Positions 14,002-22,900 of a stretch of 30,968 nucleotides of DNA are shown in pieces. The notes below the pieces were generated by a model. It searched no databases, was not told the origin of the DNA, and was given only the letters and a program-made list of their open reading frames with translations. The DNA comes from RGIG1828 sp045654685 (GTDB taxonomy: Bacteria; Bacillota; Clostridia; UMGS1810). The translations under genes and the position numbers were made by a program. The DNA is taken from the NCBI GenBank assembly GCA_045654685.1, contig JAZONV010000046.1, positions 1 through 30,968 of the forward strand. The letters run 5' to 3'. Positions within the stretch are counted from its first letter, which is position 1; each line of letters starts with the position of its first letter.

Positions 14002-14847
14002 TCACGGCCTTTCAAGTGAAATGTTTCCAAGTTTTGCCCCTCTGAACTCATCAAGAAGAATGTGGGCTGCTCTTTCGGTATCTATTTCTCCGCCGGACAC
14101 AACAAATCCGCGCTTTCTTCCCAGATATTCAAGAAGCTCATAGCCTTCAAGACCTTCTGTTTCAGTCATTTTATATCTTTGAGCCAACGATTCGGGATAT
14201 TCATTTCTCAAAAATATCAAAAGATGACAGGCAAGTTCTTCCACATCTATTATTTCATCTTTAACTGCACCTGTATATGCAAGACGAAGTCCAACTTCAT
14301 CATCGTCAAATTTCGGCCACAAAATCCCGGGAGTGTCAAGAAGTTCAAAATTATTTTTTAGTCTTATCCATTGTTTACCCTTTGTAACACCCGGTCGGTC
14401 TCCGGTTATGGCGCTTTTTTTACCGGAAAGCTTGTTTATAAACGAAGATTTACCAACATTTGGCACACCACATACCATTATTTTTATGGCACGATTAACA
14501 ATACCTTTTTCTTTTTCTTTCTGTATCTTATCTTTCAAAAGATTTTTGCATTTATCAAAAATAAAATTAAAGTTTTTTCCTGATGTTGAGCTGACAGAAA
14601 CAGCACTTATGCCTTTTTGAGAAAAATAATCTTCCCACAGTTTTGTCACTTCCGGGTCAGCAATATCAGATTTATTGAGGACAATCAGATGAGGTTTTGT
14701 CCCCACAAGTTCATCAACCTTTGGGTTACGACTGCTTATGGGAAGTCTTGCATCCACAAGCTCCACCACTATATCTATCAGCCTGAGGTTTTCTTCCATC
14801 ATTCTGATTGCTTTGGTCATATGACCGGGAAACCATTGTATGTTCAT
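14002..14847 (-). CDS. rbgA: Ribosome biogenesis GTPase RbgA (YlqF)
   Basis: 281 residues. It is a circularly permuted GTPase that acts late in 50S subunit assembly, next to where L16 and its partners join. The permuted motif order is visible: G4 NKSD (about 58-61) comes before G1 GVPNVGKSS (about 127-135), then G2-like PGVTKG and G3 DTPG. The N-terminus MNIQWFPGHMTKA is diagnostic for YlqF. The C-terminal domain (about 185-281) is the RNA-binding ANTAR-like part. AAGGAATT precedes the ATG. It heads rbgA-rnhB-yraN. Confidence 0.97.
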   Translation of the reverse strand: MNIQWFPGHMTKAIRMMEENLRLIDIVVELVDARLPISSRNPKVDELVGTKPHLIVLNKSDIADPEVTKLWEDYFSQKGISAVSVSSTSGKNFNFIFDKCKNLLKDKIQKEKEKGIVNRAIKIMVCGVPNVGKSSFINKLSGKKSAITGDRPGVTKGKQWIRLKNNFELLDTPGILWPKFDDDEVGLRLAYTGAVKDEIIDVEELACHLLIFLRNEYPESLAQRYKMTETEGLEGYELLEYLGRKRGFVVSGGEIDTERAAHILLDEFRGAKLGNISLERP

Positions 14848-14880
14848 ATCATAATTCCTTTCAGATTATATAAAATCCAA

Positions 14881-14948
14881 AAAAAGGGCTGTCTCATTAA
14901 TTGTATAATACGCATGTCCACGCAAAATTAATGAGACCATCCCTTTTC
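14881..14948 (-). terminator. Long interrupted hairpin after lepB (terminator or miniature element)
   Basis: Left arm 14882-14902 pairs with right arm 14926-14947: 7 bp (AAAAGGG), a small internal loop, then 12 bp (GTCTCATTAATT). The 23-nt loop has two copies of GCGT. On the minus strand it ends in seven T, so it can terminate lepB. The GGGCTGTCTCATT-like arm ends also resemble terminal inverted repeats of some insertion sequences, so a very short miniature element is possible. Confidence 0.75.
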
Positions 14949-14954
14949 AAAACA

Positions 14955-15599
14955 TTAATAAAGTCCGCCAAAATCTGACAACGGCCACCATCTGAATACC
15001 GCTTTACCAATTATCGAATCAACATGAACCTGACCGACTGCTCTCATATCAAAATCATTTCTGCTGTCGTTAGAGTGATTTCTGTTGTCACCCATAACAA
15101 AGATATGATCTTCTTTTATGAGAAGCCCCTGCTCGCCGGAATCATCTGTTACCATCTGCGCAATATTCGGCATGTTGGAATTGTAGGGTTCATCTGCAAT
15201 ATAATCTTCTTCTAAAATTTCCCATTTATCGCTTCCTGCTTTTTTCAAATGCACATCACCTGTTGCATCATCAATCCATATACGGTCACCCTCTGTTGCA
15301 ATAACTCTTTTTACATAAGCTTCCTGGGGATTGGATTTTGGATTGAAGATTATAATATCCCCTCTTTCGGGTTCATATCCGATTATACGAGTAAAAAGTC
15401 TCTGATGATTCTGAAGGGTCGGGCACATTGATTCACCAACAACCTTAACAACCGTAAACACATAGGTACGAAGAACAAGAGCAATTACCACAGCTGTAAC
15501 TATGCATACAACCCAACTGCCAAGCTCTTTGAAAAATCTTGTCATCATTGAAGGTTCCTGAATTTCGGGAATCATTTCAGGCTGCATATTTTCATTCAT
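14955..15599 (-). CDS. lepB: Signal peptidase I
   Basis: 214 residues. This membrane protease removes signal peptides from exported proteins. One transmembrane helix (about 28-45) follows an acidic cytoplasmic N-terminus. Catalytic S57 lies in GESMCPTL and catalytic K97 in YVKRVIA. Then come the conserved GDNRNHSNDSR box and the C-terminal GKAVFRWWP. This is the Ser-Lys bacterial type, in contrast to the Ser-His peptidase at 11041-11535. It would process the several secreted proteins in this window. It has its own promoter and a terminator-like hairpin. Confidence 0.97.
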   Translation of the reverse strand: MNENMQPEMIPEIQEPSMMTRFFKELGSWVVCIVTAVVIALVLRTYVFTVVKVVGESMCPTLQNHQRLFTRIIGYEPERGDIIIFNPKSNPQEAYVKRVIATEGDRIWIDDATGDVHLKKAGSDKWEILEEDYIADEPYNSNMPNIAQMVTDDSGEQGLLIKEDHIFVMGDNRNHSNDSRNDFDMRAVGQVHVDSIIGKAVFRWWPLSDFGGLY

Positions 15600-15644
15600 T
15601 ACACTTCATTCCTTTCAATCATAAATATTTTTGAGGATATTGGG

Positions 15645-15674
15645 ACAATAGCACAAAACAAGCTCTTGTGTCAA
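15645..15674 (-). promoter_or_regulatory. Promoter of lepB
   Basis: Consensus -35 TTGACA (15669-15674) and -10 TATTGT (15645-15650) have an 18-nt spacer on the minus strand, about 45 nt before the lepB ATG. Confidence 0.75.
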
Positions 15675-15707
15675 ATGCCGTCCAAAATAAATACTGTCGT
15701 TCTAAAG

Positions 15708-15785
15708 AAAATGCAATGGCACATATGCCATTGCAGAATTAACGGGTTTTCTTATAAACCGGAAGGCGGTTAAACCTTCCGGTTT
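15708..15785 (-). terminator. Two tandem hairpins after rplS
   Basis: The first hairpin downstream of rplS has 11-bp arms at 15756-15766 and 15775-15785 (AAACCGGAAGG) but only a weak T-tail. The second has perfect 10-bp arms TGCAATGGCA at 15712-15721 and 15726-15735, followed by TTTTCTTT. The second is a good rho-independent terminator. The first may protect the 3' end of the message or back it up. Confidence 0.85.
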
Positions 15786-15798
15786 ACTGTGAGAAAAA

Positions 15799-16140
15799 TT
15801 ATTTCTTTTCTTTAACTTTGGTTGCCTTACCAACTCTGTCACGGAGATAGTAGAGTTTTGCTCTTCTAACTTTACCGCGTCTTGTGATTTCGATATTGGC
15901 AATTTTGGGAGAGTTCACAGGGAAGGTTCTTTCAACACCTACGCCGTAAGAAATTCTTCTAACGGTGAATGTTTCCTGAATTCCGCCATGTTTTTTAGCA
16001 ATAACGGTACCTTCAAAAACCTGGATTCTTTCTCTGTTACCTTCTTTGATTTTTACGTGAACCTTTACAGTATCACCGATGTTAAAAGCAGGAAGGTCTG
16101 TTCTGATCTGATCGCTTGTTAAGCTTTCGATAATGTTCAT
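15799..16140 (-). CDS. rplS: 50S ribosomal protein L19
   Basis: 113 residues. L19 lies at the 30S-50S interface. Typical sequence includes IGDTVKVHVKIKEGNRERIQVFEGTVI (about 25-51), then the SYGVGVERTFP and RRGKVRRAKLYYLRD blocks. The upstream frame is open for another 20 codons, but AGAGGAG stands directly before the ATG at 16140 and the usual L19 start matches this one. It follows trmD, as in most Firmicutes, but has its own promoter and a leader of about 85 nt. Confidence 0.97.
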   Translation of the reverse strand: MNIIESLTSDQIRTDLPAFNIGDTVKVHVKIKEGNRERIQVFEGTVIAKKHGGIQETFTVRRISYGVGVERTFPVNSPKIANIEITRRGKVRRAKLYYLRDRVGKATKVKEKK

Positions 16141-16230
16141 TTTATTTTCTCCTCTCTTAAAGACGTTCATGCAAATTATATAATGTGAATCAAACCACAA
16201 TTCACAGAGGACCGCCCATATACGATACTT
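16141..16230 (-). promoter_or_regulatory. rplS 5' leader, possible L19 autoregulatory leader
   Basis: Between the promoter and the L19 start lies a transcribed leader of about 85-90 nt with an inverted repeat TGTGAAT/ATTCACA around a 9-nt loop (about 16182-16204). Firmicutes are known to carry an L19 leader RNA at this place, by which the protein can repress its own message. I cannot confirm the family consensus by eye. Confidence 0.4.
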
Positions 16231-16259
16231 ATATTAACACAAGATTTCCCAAAATGCAA
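16231..16259 (-). promoter_or_regulatory. Promoter of rplS
   Basis: The -35 TTGCAT (16254-16259) and -10 TAATAT (16231-16236) have a 17-nt spacer on the minus strand, in the gap between trmD and rplS. Confidence 0.7.
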
Positions 16260-16284
16260 TATGTTTTTTAATTTTTGTGAAATC

Positions 16285-17022
16285 TTACCTTTTTCGACGT
16301 CTCTTTGGCGGAGGATTGAGTTCACTTTCATAAATGTCCGCTCTCTTTTCATACAAATCCGGTCTTTTTTCCTTTGTGATAAGAAGGGACTGGGTTCTTC
16401 TCCACTTTGCAATTTTGGCATGATCGCCGGATGTTAAAACCTCGGGCACACTCATTCCGTGAAATACAGGGGGACGGGTGTAGTGAGGATATTCCAAAAG
16501 ACCATCAAAATGAGATTCTTCGGTGAAACTTTCTTCATCAGGCAAAACCCCTTCTATCATTCGGCTGACAGAATCTATAACTGCCATTGCAGGGATTTCT
16601 CCTCCGGTTAAAACATAATCACCCACAGATATTTCCTCATCCACAATTTCATCCAGCACCCTTTGGTCGATACCCTCATAGTGACCGCATATGATTACCA
16701 CATTTTCTTTTTTTGAAAGTTCTATTGCTTTTTCCTGACTAAAGACCTTTCCTTTGGGTGACATATATATAACATGAGGTTTTTCTTCGGTTTTTTCTCT
16801 GACACTCATATAGGCATCAAAGACAGGCTGTGGTTGCATTACCATTCCTCTGCCACCGCCATAGGGAGCATCATCAACACGATTGTGCTTATTTCCGCTA
16901 TAGTCTCTTATATTTATAAGATTAAAATTCAAAATTCCTTTTTCCTCTGCACGCCCAAGCATGCTTTCATGAAGCACGCCCGAAAACATTTCGGGAAAAA
17001 GAGTAAGAACGTGAAAATTCAT
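16285..17022 (-). CDS. trmD: tRNA (guanine-37-N1)-methyltransferase
   Basis: 245 residues. It methylates G37 next to the anticodon using S-adenosylmethionine and prevents frameshifting. The SPOUT-class trefoil knot motifs are seen: ICGHYEGIDQRV and SVGDYVLTGGE, preceded by DDAPYGGGRGMVMQ near the N-terminus. HYTRPPVFHGMSVPEVLTSG is the usual C-terminal block. The frame could begin at TTG 17028, which overlaps the rimM stop; ATG 17022 is preferred because it matches the family's MNFHVLTLFPEMF start. Its basic C-terminal tail (PPPKRRRKR) is unusual but plausible. Confidence 0.97.
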   Translation of the reverse strand: MNFHVLTLFPEMFSGVLHESMLGRAEEKGILNFNLINIRDYSGNKHNRVDDAPYGGGRGMVMQPQPVFDAYMSVREKTEEKPHVIYMSPKGKVFSQEKAIELSKKENVVIICGHYEGIDQRVLDEIVDEEISVGDYVLTGGEIPAMAVIDSVSRMIEGVLPDEESFTEESHFDGLLEYPHYTRPPVFHGMSVPEVLTSGDHAKIAKWRRTQSLLITKEKRPDLYEKRADIYESELNPPPKRRRKR

Positions 17023-17024
17023 AA

Positions 17025-17531
17025 TCAATCAAGCAACCCTTCGGGAAGTTTTACTTTTATGTAACCTTCTTCAATATTGGTTTCCAAAATTACGCTTTTA
17101 AGTGCGGGGACATATATTGTCTCGCCGCCTTTTTTCTCAACGGTATATACGTCATTTGCACCTGTTTGAAAAACGTCGGTCACACATCCGTAACTTCTTT
17201 CATCATCTTTAACTTCAAGACCGATAATGTCTGCAACGAGATATGTTCCCTCCGGAAGTGAATCAAACAATGAACGTTTGACATACAAAACCTTCTGACG
17301 CATACTTTCTGCTTCATCAAGGGAATTTATTCCCCTTAATTTCAGGATGACAAATTCTTTGTGATATTTTATTCCGGTTATCTTGAAATATGTTTCGTCC
17401 TCTGTATATACTCCGCTGATTTCCTCAAAGAACTCAGGATAGTCTGTTCGGGGAATAACTTTAACTTCTCCCCTCAGTCCATGGGTGTTGACAATTTGTC
17501 CCACATCTATCAATTTTTCTGCAGTTCCCAT
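17025..17531 (-). CDS. rimM: 16S rRNA processing protein RimM
   Basis: 168 residues. It binds S19 and helps mature the 30S head. The N-terminal domain opens with VGQIVNTHGLRGEVKVIPRTDYPE, the family hallmark. The C-terminal PRC-barrel-like domain has YLVADIIGLEV and VYVPALK-type segments (about 95-160). GGAGGAAC precedes the ATG. It follows khpA after a 61-bp gap that contains a perfect 14-bp hairpin; the ylqD gene found here in B. subtilis is absent. Confidence 0.95.
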   Translation of the reverse strand: MGTAEKLIDVGQIVNTHGLRGEVKVIPRTDYPEFFEEISGVYTEDETYFKITGIKYHKEFVILKLRGINSLDEAESMRQKVLYVKRSLFDSLPEGTYLVADIIGLEVKDDERSYGCVTDVFQTGANDVYTVEKKGGETIYVPALKSVILETNIEEGYIKVKLPEGLLD

Positions 17532-17552
17532 AATGTTCCTCCAAAAACTTCA

Positions 17553-17585
17553 AGAGGTTTTAAATCATACGGATTTAAAACCTCT
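17553..17585 (-). other. Perfect 14-bp hairpin between khpA and rimM
   Basis: The arms AGAGGTTTTAAATC (17553-17566) and GATTTAAAACCTCT (17572-17585) have a 5-nt loop. On the minus strand it follows the khpA stop closely and is followed by TTGAAGTTTTT, then the rimM ribosome binding site. It may be an attenuator, an RNase processing site or a stabiliser that sets different levels for S16/KhpA and RimM/TrmD. Confidence 0.8.
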
Positions 17586-17592
17586 CTTTGCA

Positions 17593-17823
17593 TTACTGTA
17601 CAATTTCTACAATTACTTTTTTGTTTTCTCTGCTTGCGCAAGCCTTTATAACCGCGCGGATTGATTTGGCAATTCTGCCCTGCTTTCCGATAACTTTACC
17701 CATATCGGATTCATTTACATGAAGTTCCAATACAACTGCTGATCCGCTTTCGGATTCTGTTACATAAACGTCATCGGGAATGTCAACGAGAGATTTTGCA
17801 ATAAATTCCAGTAATTCTTTCAT
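17593..17823 (-). CDS. khpA: KH-domain RNA-binding protein KhpA (YlqC)
   Basis: 76 residues, a single type-II KH domain. KhpA binds small RNAs and, with KhpB (Jag/EloR), controls cell elongation in several Firmicutes. The RNA-contacting GxxG loop is GKQG in MGKVIGKQGRIAKSIR (about 41-56). The position after rpsP and before rimM is the conserved Firmicutes place of ylqC. GGGAGG-type sequence precedes the ATG. Confidence 0.95.
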   Translation of the reverse strand: MKELLEFIAKSLVDIPDDVYVTESESGSAVVLELHVNESDMGKVIGKQGRIAKSIRAVIKACASRENKKVIVEIVQ

Positions 17824-17843
17824 ATGTTTCTACCTCCCGGAGC

Positions 17844-18086
17844 TTATTTTATCGCACCACTGATTTTGAGGAGTTCTTTTACAGTATCTGTAGGCTGAGC
17901 TCCCTGGCCAAGCCATTTGATTGCTTTTTCATTGTCTACGTTGATTGTAGAAGGATTGGTAAGGGGGTTGTATGTTCCAATCTGATCAATGAATCTGCCG
18001 TCTCTGGGGTATCTTGAATCAGCAACTACGATTCTGTAAAAAGGTGTCTTTTTAGCACCCATTCTTTTTAAACGAATTTTAACCAT
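17844..18086 (-). CDS. rpsP: 30S ribosomal protein S16
   Basis: 80 residues, the full usual length. It begins MVKIRLKRMGAKKTPFYRIV, followed by ADSRYPRDGRFIDQIGTYNP, both diagnostic. It stabilises the 5' domain of 16S rRNA. GGAGGTG precedes the ATG. The gene lies between ffh and khpA in the ylxM operon, with 36 nt after ffh. Confidence 0.98.
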   Translation of the reverse strand: MVKIRLKRMGAKKTPFYRIVVADSRYPRDGRFIDQIGTYNPLTNPSTINVDNEKAIKWLGQGAQPTDTVKELLKISGAIK

Positions 18087-18122
18087 TTATTTTCACCTCC
18101 ATTTTATAAAACTTAAATTATT

Positions 18123-19463
18123 TTATCTGAAAAAATTTCCGAAACCACCGGTTAAGCGTTTCATCTTTTTCGGATTACTGAATTGTTTCATCATCTTCTG
18201 CATCTGTTCAAACTGTTTCAAGAACATATTGAGCTCCTGAATTTTGTTCCCCGAACCGTCTGCTATTCTTTTTTTACGGCTTGAATTGAGAATTGACGGG
18301 TTTGCTCTTTCTTTTTTGGTCATTGAGGTTATCATTGCCTCAATTCTGCCAAGTTTTCTTTCGTCTATATTTGCATTTTGAAGAGCTGATGCATTAACAC
18401 CGGGAACCATTTTTAAAAGGTCTTGCAAAGGTCCCATTTTTTTCATTTGTTGCATCTGTGCAAGATAGTCATCAAGAGTGAACTGTTGTTTAAGAATTTT
18501 TTGTTCAAGTTCTAAAGCCTGTTTTTCATCAAATGCCTGCTGGGCTTTATCAATGAGAGTGAGCACATCTCCCATACCAAGGATTCTTGATGCCATACGG
18601 TCGGGATAGAACCAGTCCATATCAGTGAGTTTTTCACCCTGACCAACAAGTTTTATGGGTTTGCCGGTAACTGCTCTGACAGACAGAGCCGCACCGCCTC
18701 TTGTGTCACCGTCGAGTTTGGTGAGCACCATTCCGGTGAAGTCGAGCTTTTCATCAAAACTTGTTGCCACATTAACTGCATCCTGACCTGTCATTGAGTC
18801 AAGAACAAGCAAAATTTCTGTGGGGTTTACCGCCTCTTTGATGTTCAAAAGTTCGTCCATCAATTCTTCATTTAAGTGAAGACGTCCGGCAGTATCTATG
18901 ATTACAACATCATTGCCATGCTTTTGAGCATGTGCGATACTTTCTTTTGCAATATGCACGGGATCATTTGATTCATCTATTGAAAATACGGGAACATCAA
19001 GACTTGAACCCACAACCTGAAGCTGTTTTCTTGCGGCGGGTCTGTATACGTCACAGGCAACAAGAATTGGTCTTTTGCCTTGCTTTTTTAAAAGTCCGCC
19101 GATTTTTCCCGATGTTGTTGTCTTACCTGCACCCTGAAGACCTACCATCATGATGACCGTTGGAGATTTTGAGGAAAACTTTATTTTATTTGCCTCCTGA
19201 CCCATGAGAGCGGTGAGTTCTTCATTTACTATTTTAATAACCTGTTGTCCGGGTGTGAGACTCTCTAAAACATTTTCGCCAAGAGCCTTTTCGGAAACAG
19301 AGTTTATAAAATCCTTTACAACCTTGAAGTTAACGTCTGCCTCAAGAAGAGCGAGCTTAACCTCACGCATGGCAGCTTTAAGATCTGCTTCATTTATTTT
19401 GCCTTTACCTCTTAATTTTTTGAAAGTCTGTTGAAGTTTGTCTGCGAGATTTTCAAAAGCCAT
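18123..19463 (-). CDS. ffh: Signal recognition particle protein Ffh
   Basis: 446 residues. With the small SRP RNA it binds signal sequences on nascent membrane proteins and docks to FtsY. The order is N domain (1-95), G domain with GLQGAGKTTT (108-117), DTAGRLH and TKLDGDTRGG, then the Met-rich M domain from about 300 (MQQMKKMGPLQ, QMQKMMKQFS), ending GFGNFFR. It begins 19 nt after ylxM with AAAGGGGC upstream. The partner receptor gene ftsY lies about 5.7 kb upstream in this window. Confidence 0.98.
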   Translation of the reverse strand: MAFENLADKLQQTFKKLRGKGKINEADLKAAMREVKLALLEADVNFKVVKDFINSVSEKALGENVLESLTPGQQVIKIVNEELTALMGQEANKIKFSSKSPTVIMMVGLQGAGKTTTSGKIGGLLKKQGKRPILVACDVYRPAARKQLQVVGSSLDVPVFSIDESNDPVHIAKESIAHAQKHGNDVVIIDTAGRLHLNEELMDELLNIKEAVNPTEILLVLDSMTGQDAVNVATSFDEKLDFTGMVLTKLDGDTRGGAALSVRAVTGKPIKLVGQGEKLTDMDWFYPDRMASRILGMGDVLTLIDKAQQAFDEKQALELEQKILKQQFTLDDYLAQMQQMKKMGPLQDLLKMVPGVNASALQNANIDERKLGRIEAMITSMTKKERANPSILNSSRKKRIADGSGNKIQELNMFLKQFEQMQKMMKQFSNPKKMKRLTGGFGNFFR

Positions 19464-19482
19464 ATAAGCTGCCCCTTTCTAT

Positions 19483-19809
19483 CTATACTTTGGACCGGAT
19501 TGAGGAAAGGTGTGAAAATATTTTTTCATCATCTATATTTTTTTCCTTAAGACACTCTTCCAGTCTGTCAAGGGAATCTGAAATTTCAAGGAATCTGTCC
19601 ATAAGCATCAGCTTTGATTCCATGGAAAGAATTTCTTTCTCTCCTCTTTTTATATTGTCATAAACTCCCTGACGGGTTATGCCCACAGATGAGGCAATTT
19701 CCGAAAGGGACATATCTTCCTGATAGTACATTTCAAGAATTTCCCTCTGCTTGTCTGCGAAAAGATTTCCGTAAAAATCGAGAAGGTATGCAACCTTAAG
19801 ATTTTTCAT
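19483..19809 (-). CDS. ylxM: YlxM/p13-like SRP-associated DNA-binding protein
   Basis: 108 residues from the chosen start. The helix-turn-helix is sigma-70 region 4-like: REILEMYYQEDMSLSEIASSVGITRQGVYDNIKRGE (about 22-57) is the family core. YlxM accompanies ffh in nearly all Firmicutes and, in streptococci, has been reported to interact with SRP components. The frame is open 10 codons further upstream, but GGAGGGGAT sits right before the ATG at 19809. It is the first gene of ylxM-ffh-rpsP-khpA-rimM-trmD. Confidence 0.95.
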   Translation of the reverse strand: MKNLKVAYLLDFYGNLFADKQREILEMYYQEDMSLSEIASSVGITRQGVYDNIKRGEKEILSMESKLMLMDRFLEISDSLDRLEECLKEKNIDDEKIFSHLSSIRSKV

Positions 19810-19828
19810 GGTATCCCCTCCGAAACAA

Positions 19829-19851
19829 GTGTAAAGCAAAACGCTTTACAC
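19829..19851. promoter_or_regulatory. Inverted repeat at the ylxM transcription start
   Basis: A perfect GTGTAAAGC/GCTTTACAC repeat with a 5-nt spacer directly abuts the -10 box and covers the expected start point (about 19847). It reads as an operator for a dimeric regulator or as a 5' hairpin of the message, just before the ribosome binding site. Confidence 0.6.
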
Positions 19852-19853
19852 AT

Positions 19854-19882
19854 ATAATAATATAATTTACTCAAAATGTCAA
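19854..19882 (-). promoter_or_regulatory. Strong promoter of the ylxM-ffh-rpsP operon
   Basis: Consensus -35 TTGACA (19877-19882), 17-nt spacer and -10 TATTAT (19854-19859) on the minus strand. Confidence 0.85.
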
Positions 19883-19899
19883 GGATTTTATACCAAAAA

Positions 19900-19943
19900 T
19901 AAAAAAGGCGGCACATGTTACACATATAGACCGCTTTTTTTCA
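19900..19943 (-). terminator. Terminator after the BspA-like gene
   Basis: The stem AAAAAAGCGG pairs with CCGCCTTTTTT (one bulged base) around a 19-nt loop, and T-runs are present on both strands. It separates the two secreted-protein genes from the ylxM operon. Confidence 0.75.
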
Positions 19944-19953
19944 TAATTTTTAG

Positions 19954-22900
19954 TCACTTTATATCAACACTAACACTTTCACTATATGCGAGAGGTGCCA
20001 TGTTTTTAATATTCCATATAAATGTTCTGACGCATTTCACTTTTTTACTCACATCATATCCATAACAGGACGGAACTGTCTCGCAAACAACATCTTCCAT
20101 AAACAGTTCACAAGTTTCGTCTTCATATTCTATCTCTGATATAAGATATGCATTGGTATGTCTTCCCGGCTTAACGAACAGCGGAATACATACCTTGCCA
20201 TTTTCATTGTCAATTTCAGGAGTGAACAACGAAAAAATTCCTGTTGACGTCACTTGTTTTCTGATTGTGTTTCCATTCACATCATAGTTGTCGTTTGCAT
20301 ATGCTCTTATATTTTCTCCGAATGCACCAGATTTGATTTTCATTACTGCACCATCGAAAACCACAACCGTATTGCCTTGGGATATATTTGATCCAATATT
20401 TTGAATACCATCGGGAATTTTGATGTATTTTATATGGTCACCTTCCCCGAAGATGTTATCTCCTATGTATATGACACCATAAGGAATTTCTATCTCCTCA
20501 ATGGTTGAATTGCAAAAAGCAAAGTCGCCGATTTCTCTGACATTTTCATGCCAGTCTGATGTCCACTCTTTATCATCCAATGCACAACACAAAAGCCTTG
20601 TTCCCAAAGCACTATACAGGCATCCTGAATGTGCAGAGTAATACAGATTTTGCGGCGAGACCTCAAATCTGGTTCCTGTGCCTATTTCTTTTACGCCAAA
20701 TTCTGTTATTGTTGATGGAATATATACAGTCATGTTTCCGGATGTGAATATGCCGTCTGCAACCTTTGTGATAGTTATTCCGTCAATCTTCTCCGGAATT
20801 TCCACATATTCCACATCACCTGTATATCCTGTAATTTCACCTTCTCTTGAATATGTAAATGCATATATTGATCCGTTATGTCGTCCCACATATATAGGTT
20901 CATATTGAACAAGGCCCCATCCGTTGCTAACCTTGTCATCAAATTTCATGACTGTACCGAAAAGATAACTATATATGTTCGAGACCTTAATATGATAATC
21001 GTCTATAACTTCGTACATCGGTGAACCAAATTCATAGTTATACCTTCCATCAATATTGATTCCGTCTGTAAAATATTTTTCAAATCCATATTTGAAATAC
21101 AAAATCATCCAATCATCCCCGGACTCAACAATTTCAACTTTTGTGTCAATTACCAGGGAATGCATATTCCATTCGGGATTGTGATTGGTCGTGCCCTCTT
21201 TTACATGAAGATATATATACTCCGCACTATCTTCTCCAAAGCAATATTCCTGACCATCTTCAGGAAGTGCTTCAAGATAGAAATCTGAAAATGTACTGCC
21301 ACGGAAAGCATTTTTTTCTATTCTCTTTATATGTGCCGGAAGAGAAGAATCTGTCAGCACACATGTACCACTAAAACATGATTCACCAAGTTCATATACG
21401 CCCATAAAATCAAAATCTTTTAAGGATGAGCACCCGTAAAAGCACTTGTTGGGTATCCTTGAAATATGATCGGGCCAGTTTATCTTCACAAGTTTTCTGC
21501 AACTTGTAAATGCATTTTCCCCTATTCTTTTTATGCCGGCATTCAACACTATTTCTTGTGCATCCACGCCTGAAAATCCCTTTGGCAGAATTTCTTCAAG
21601 GGTGGACGGACAAATTATTCGTTTGGATGAAGTTCCCGACATTACTTCATAACAAATTCTCTTAATCCCTTCGGGAATAATCATATCAGCTTCGCTATTA
21701 TTAAATTTGCAATATACAAGATTGCCGTCACCAAGAGTCATCCACTCTGTCTTTTTCATATTATCCCACCATGGTGTGGAATAATATGGGTTGGTTCCTT
21801 TAAACACGGCTTTTTCGCCACCGATGACTTCTGTGATGTAGGCACCCATAAATATTCTCTCACCCAGAGTTATTTCCTCGGGCAATACAATTTTACAAGC
21901 CCAGGTAAGAGTATTTTCAAAAGCATGGTCGTCAATGAGTTTGATATTATCGGGGATTGTTATGGTGGTTGCCAGAATACTTGTCAAAGCCGCATATTCA
22001 TATGCATACGGTCCGATTTCCGTAATATTTTCCGTAAGGCATAAGTTCTTTACCTTACTTCTTGAAAATGTGTATTCCGGAATTTTTGTTATTTGAGACG
22101 AAAGTGTTACTTCCTTTACTGCACTTTTATAAAAAAGTCCTATCCCTATTTCACACACGCTGTCAGGCATGGTCAGTTTTTCAAGATTTGTCGTGGATGA
22201 AAATGCATAGTCACCGATTTTTGTAAGTGTATTCGGAAGTTTAATTGATTTTGCCGAACATCCTGCAAAAACATAATCACTTAAAACATGAACCGTAGAT
22301 GGAACTTCCACGGTCTCCGAATTGCCCTGATAACATATGAGCACATTGTTTACAACCACAAAATCCGATTCAAAATTGTTCAACCAGGGAGTTGAATAAA
22401 TTATATTCACGCCAAAATCTGTTACATCGTCAGGAATTACCATACGGCTTATTCCGCTGGACGAAAATGCATAATCACCAATTGATACAATGGTGTCGGG
22501 AAGTTTCACGCTTTTGAGAGATTTGCAATTACTGAATGTGCTCTCTTTTATCGTATCAACCCCATCGGGAATTGACACCTCCTCAATCAGTTCACATCCA
22601 TAAAACGCACCGGCTCCGATGTACTCAAGGTTTCGGGGAAGTTCAACTTTTTTCAAACTCTTACAATTCCCAAACGCCCTATACCCAATATATTTCACAG
22701 AGTCGGGAATAACAACAGACTCAAGATACTGACAACCGTCAAATGCATAATCCCCTATGTGTGTATAACCTTCGGGAATTACGATTTGTATAAGGGAAAA
22801 ATTCAAATCTTTTGTTACTGCAGAATCAAATCCCTTTATTTTATACCCCCCGATTTCCGAAGGAAACTCAAACCACGATGAATCAATTTTCCCGGATACA

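Noticed and set aside
15702..15902. 66-codon minus-strand frame over the rplS 3' end
   Set aside because: It overlaps rplS in another frame and runs through two terminator hairpins.
16176..16421. 81-codon minus-strand frame between trmD and rplS
   Set aside because: It overlaps the trmD 3' end out of frame and covers the rplS promoter; no ribosome binding site.
17532..17592. A short ylqD gene between khpA and rimM
   Set aside because: The gap of 61 bp is filled by a hairpin and cannot hold ylqD.
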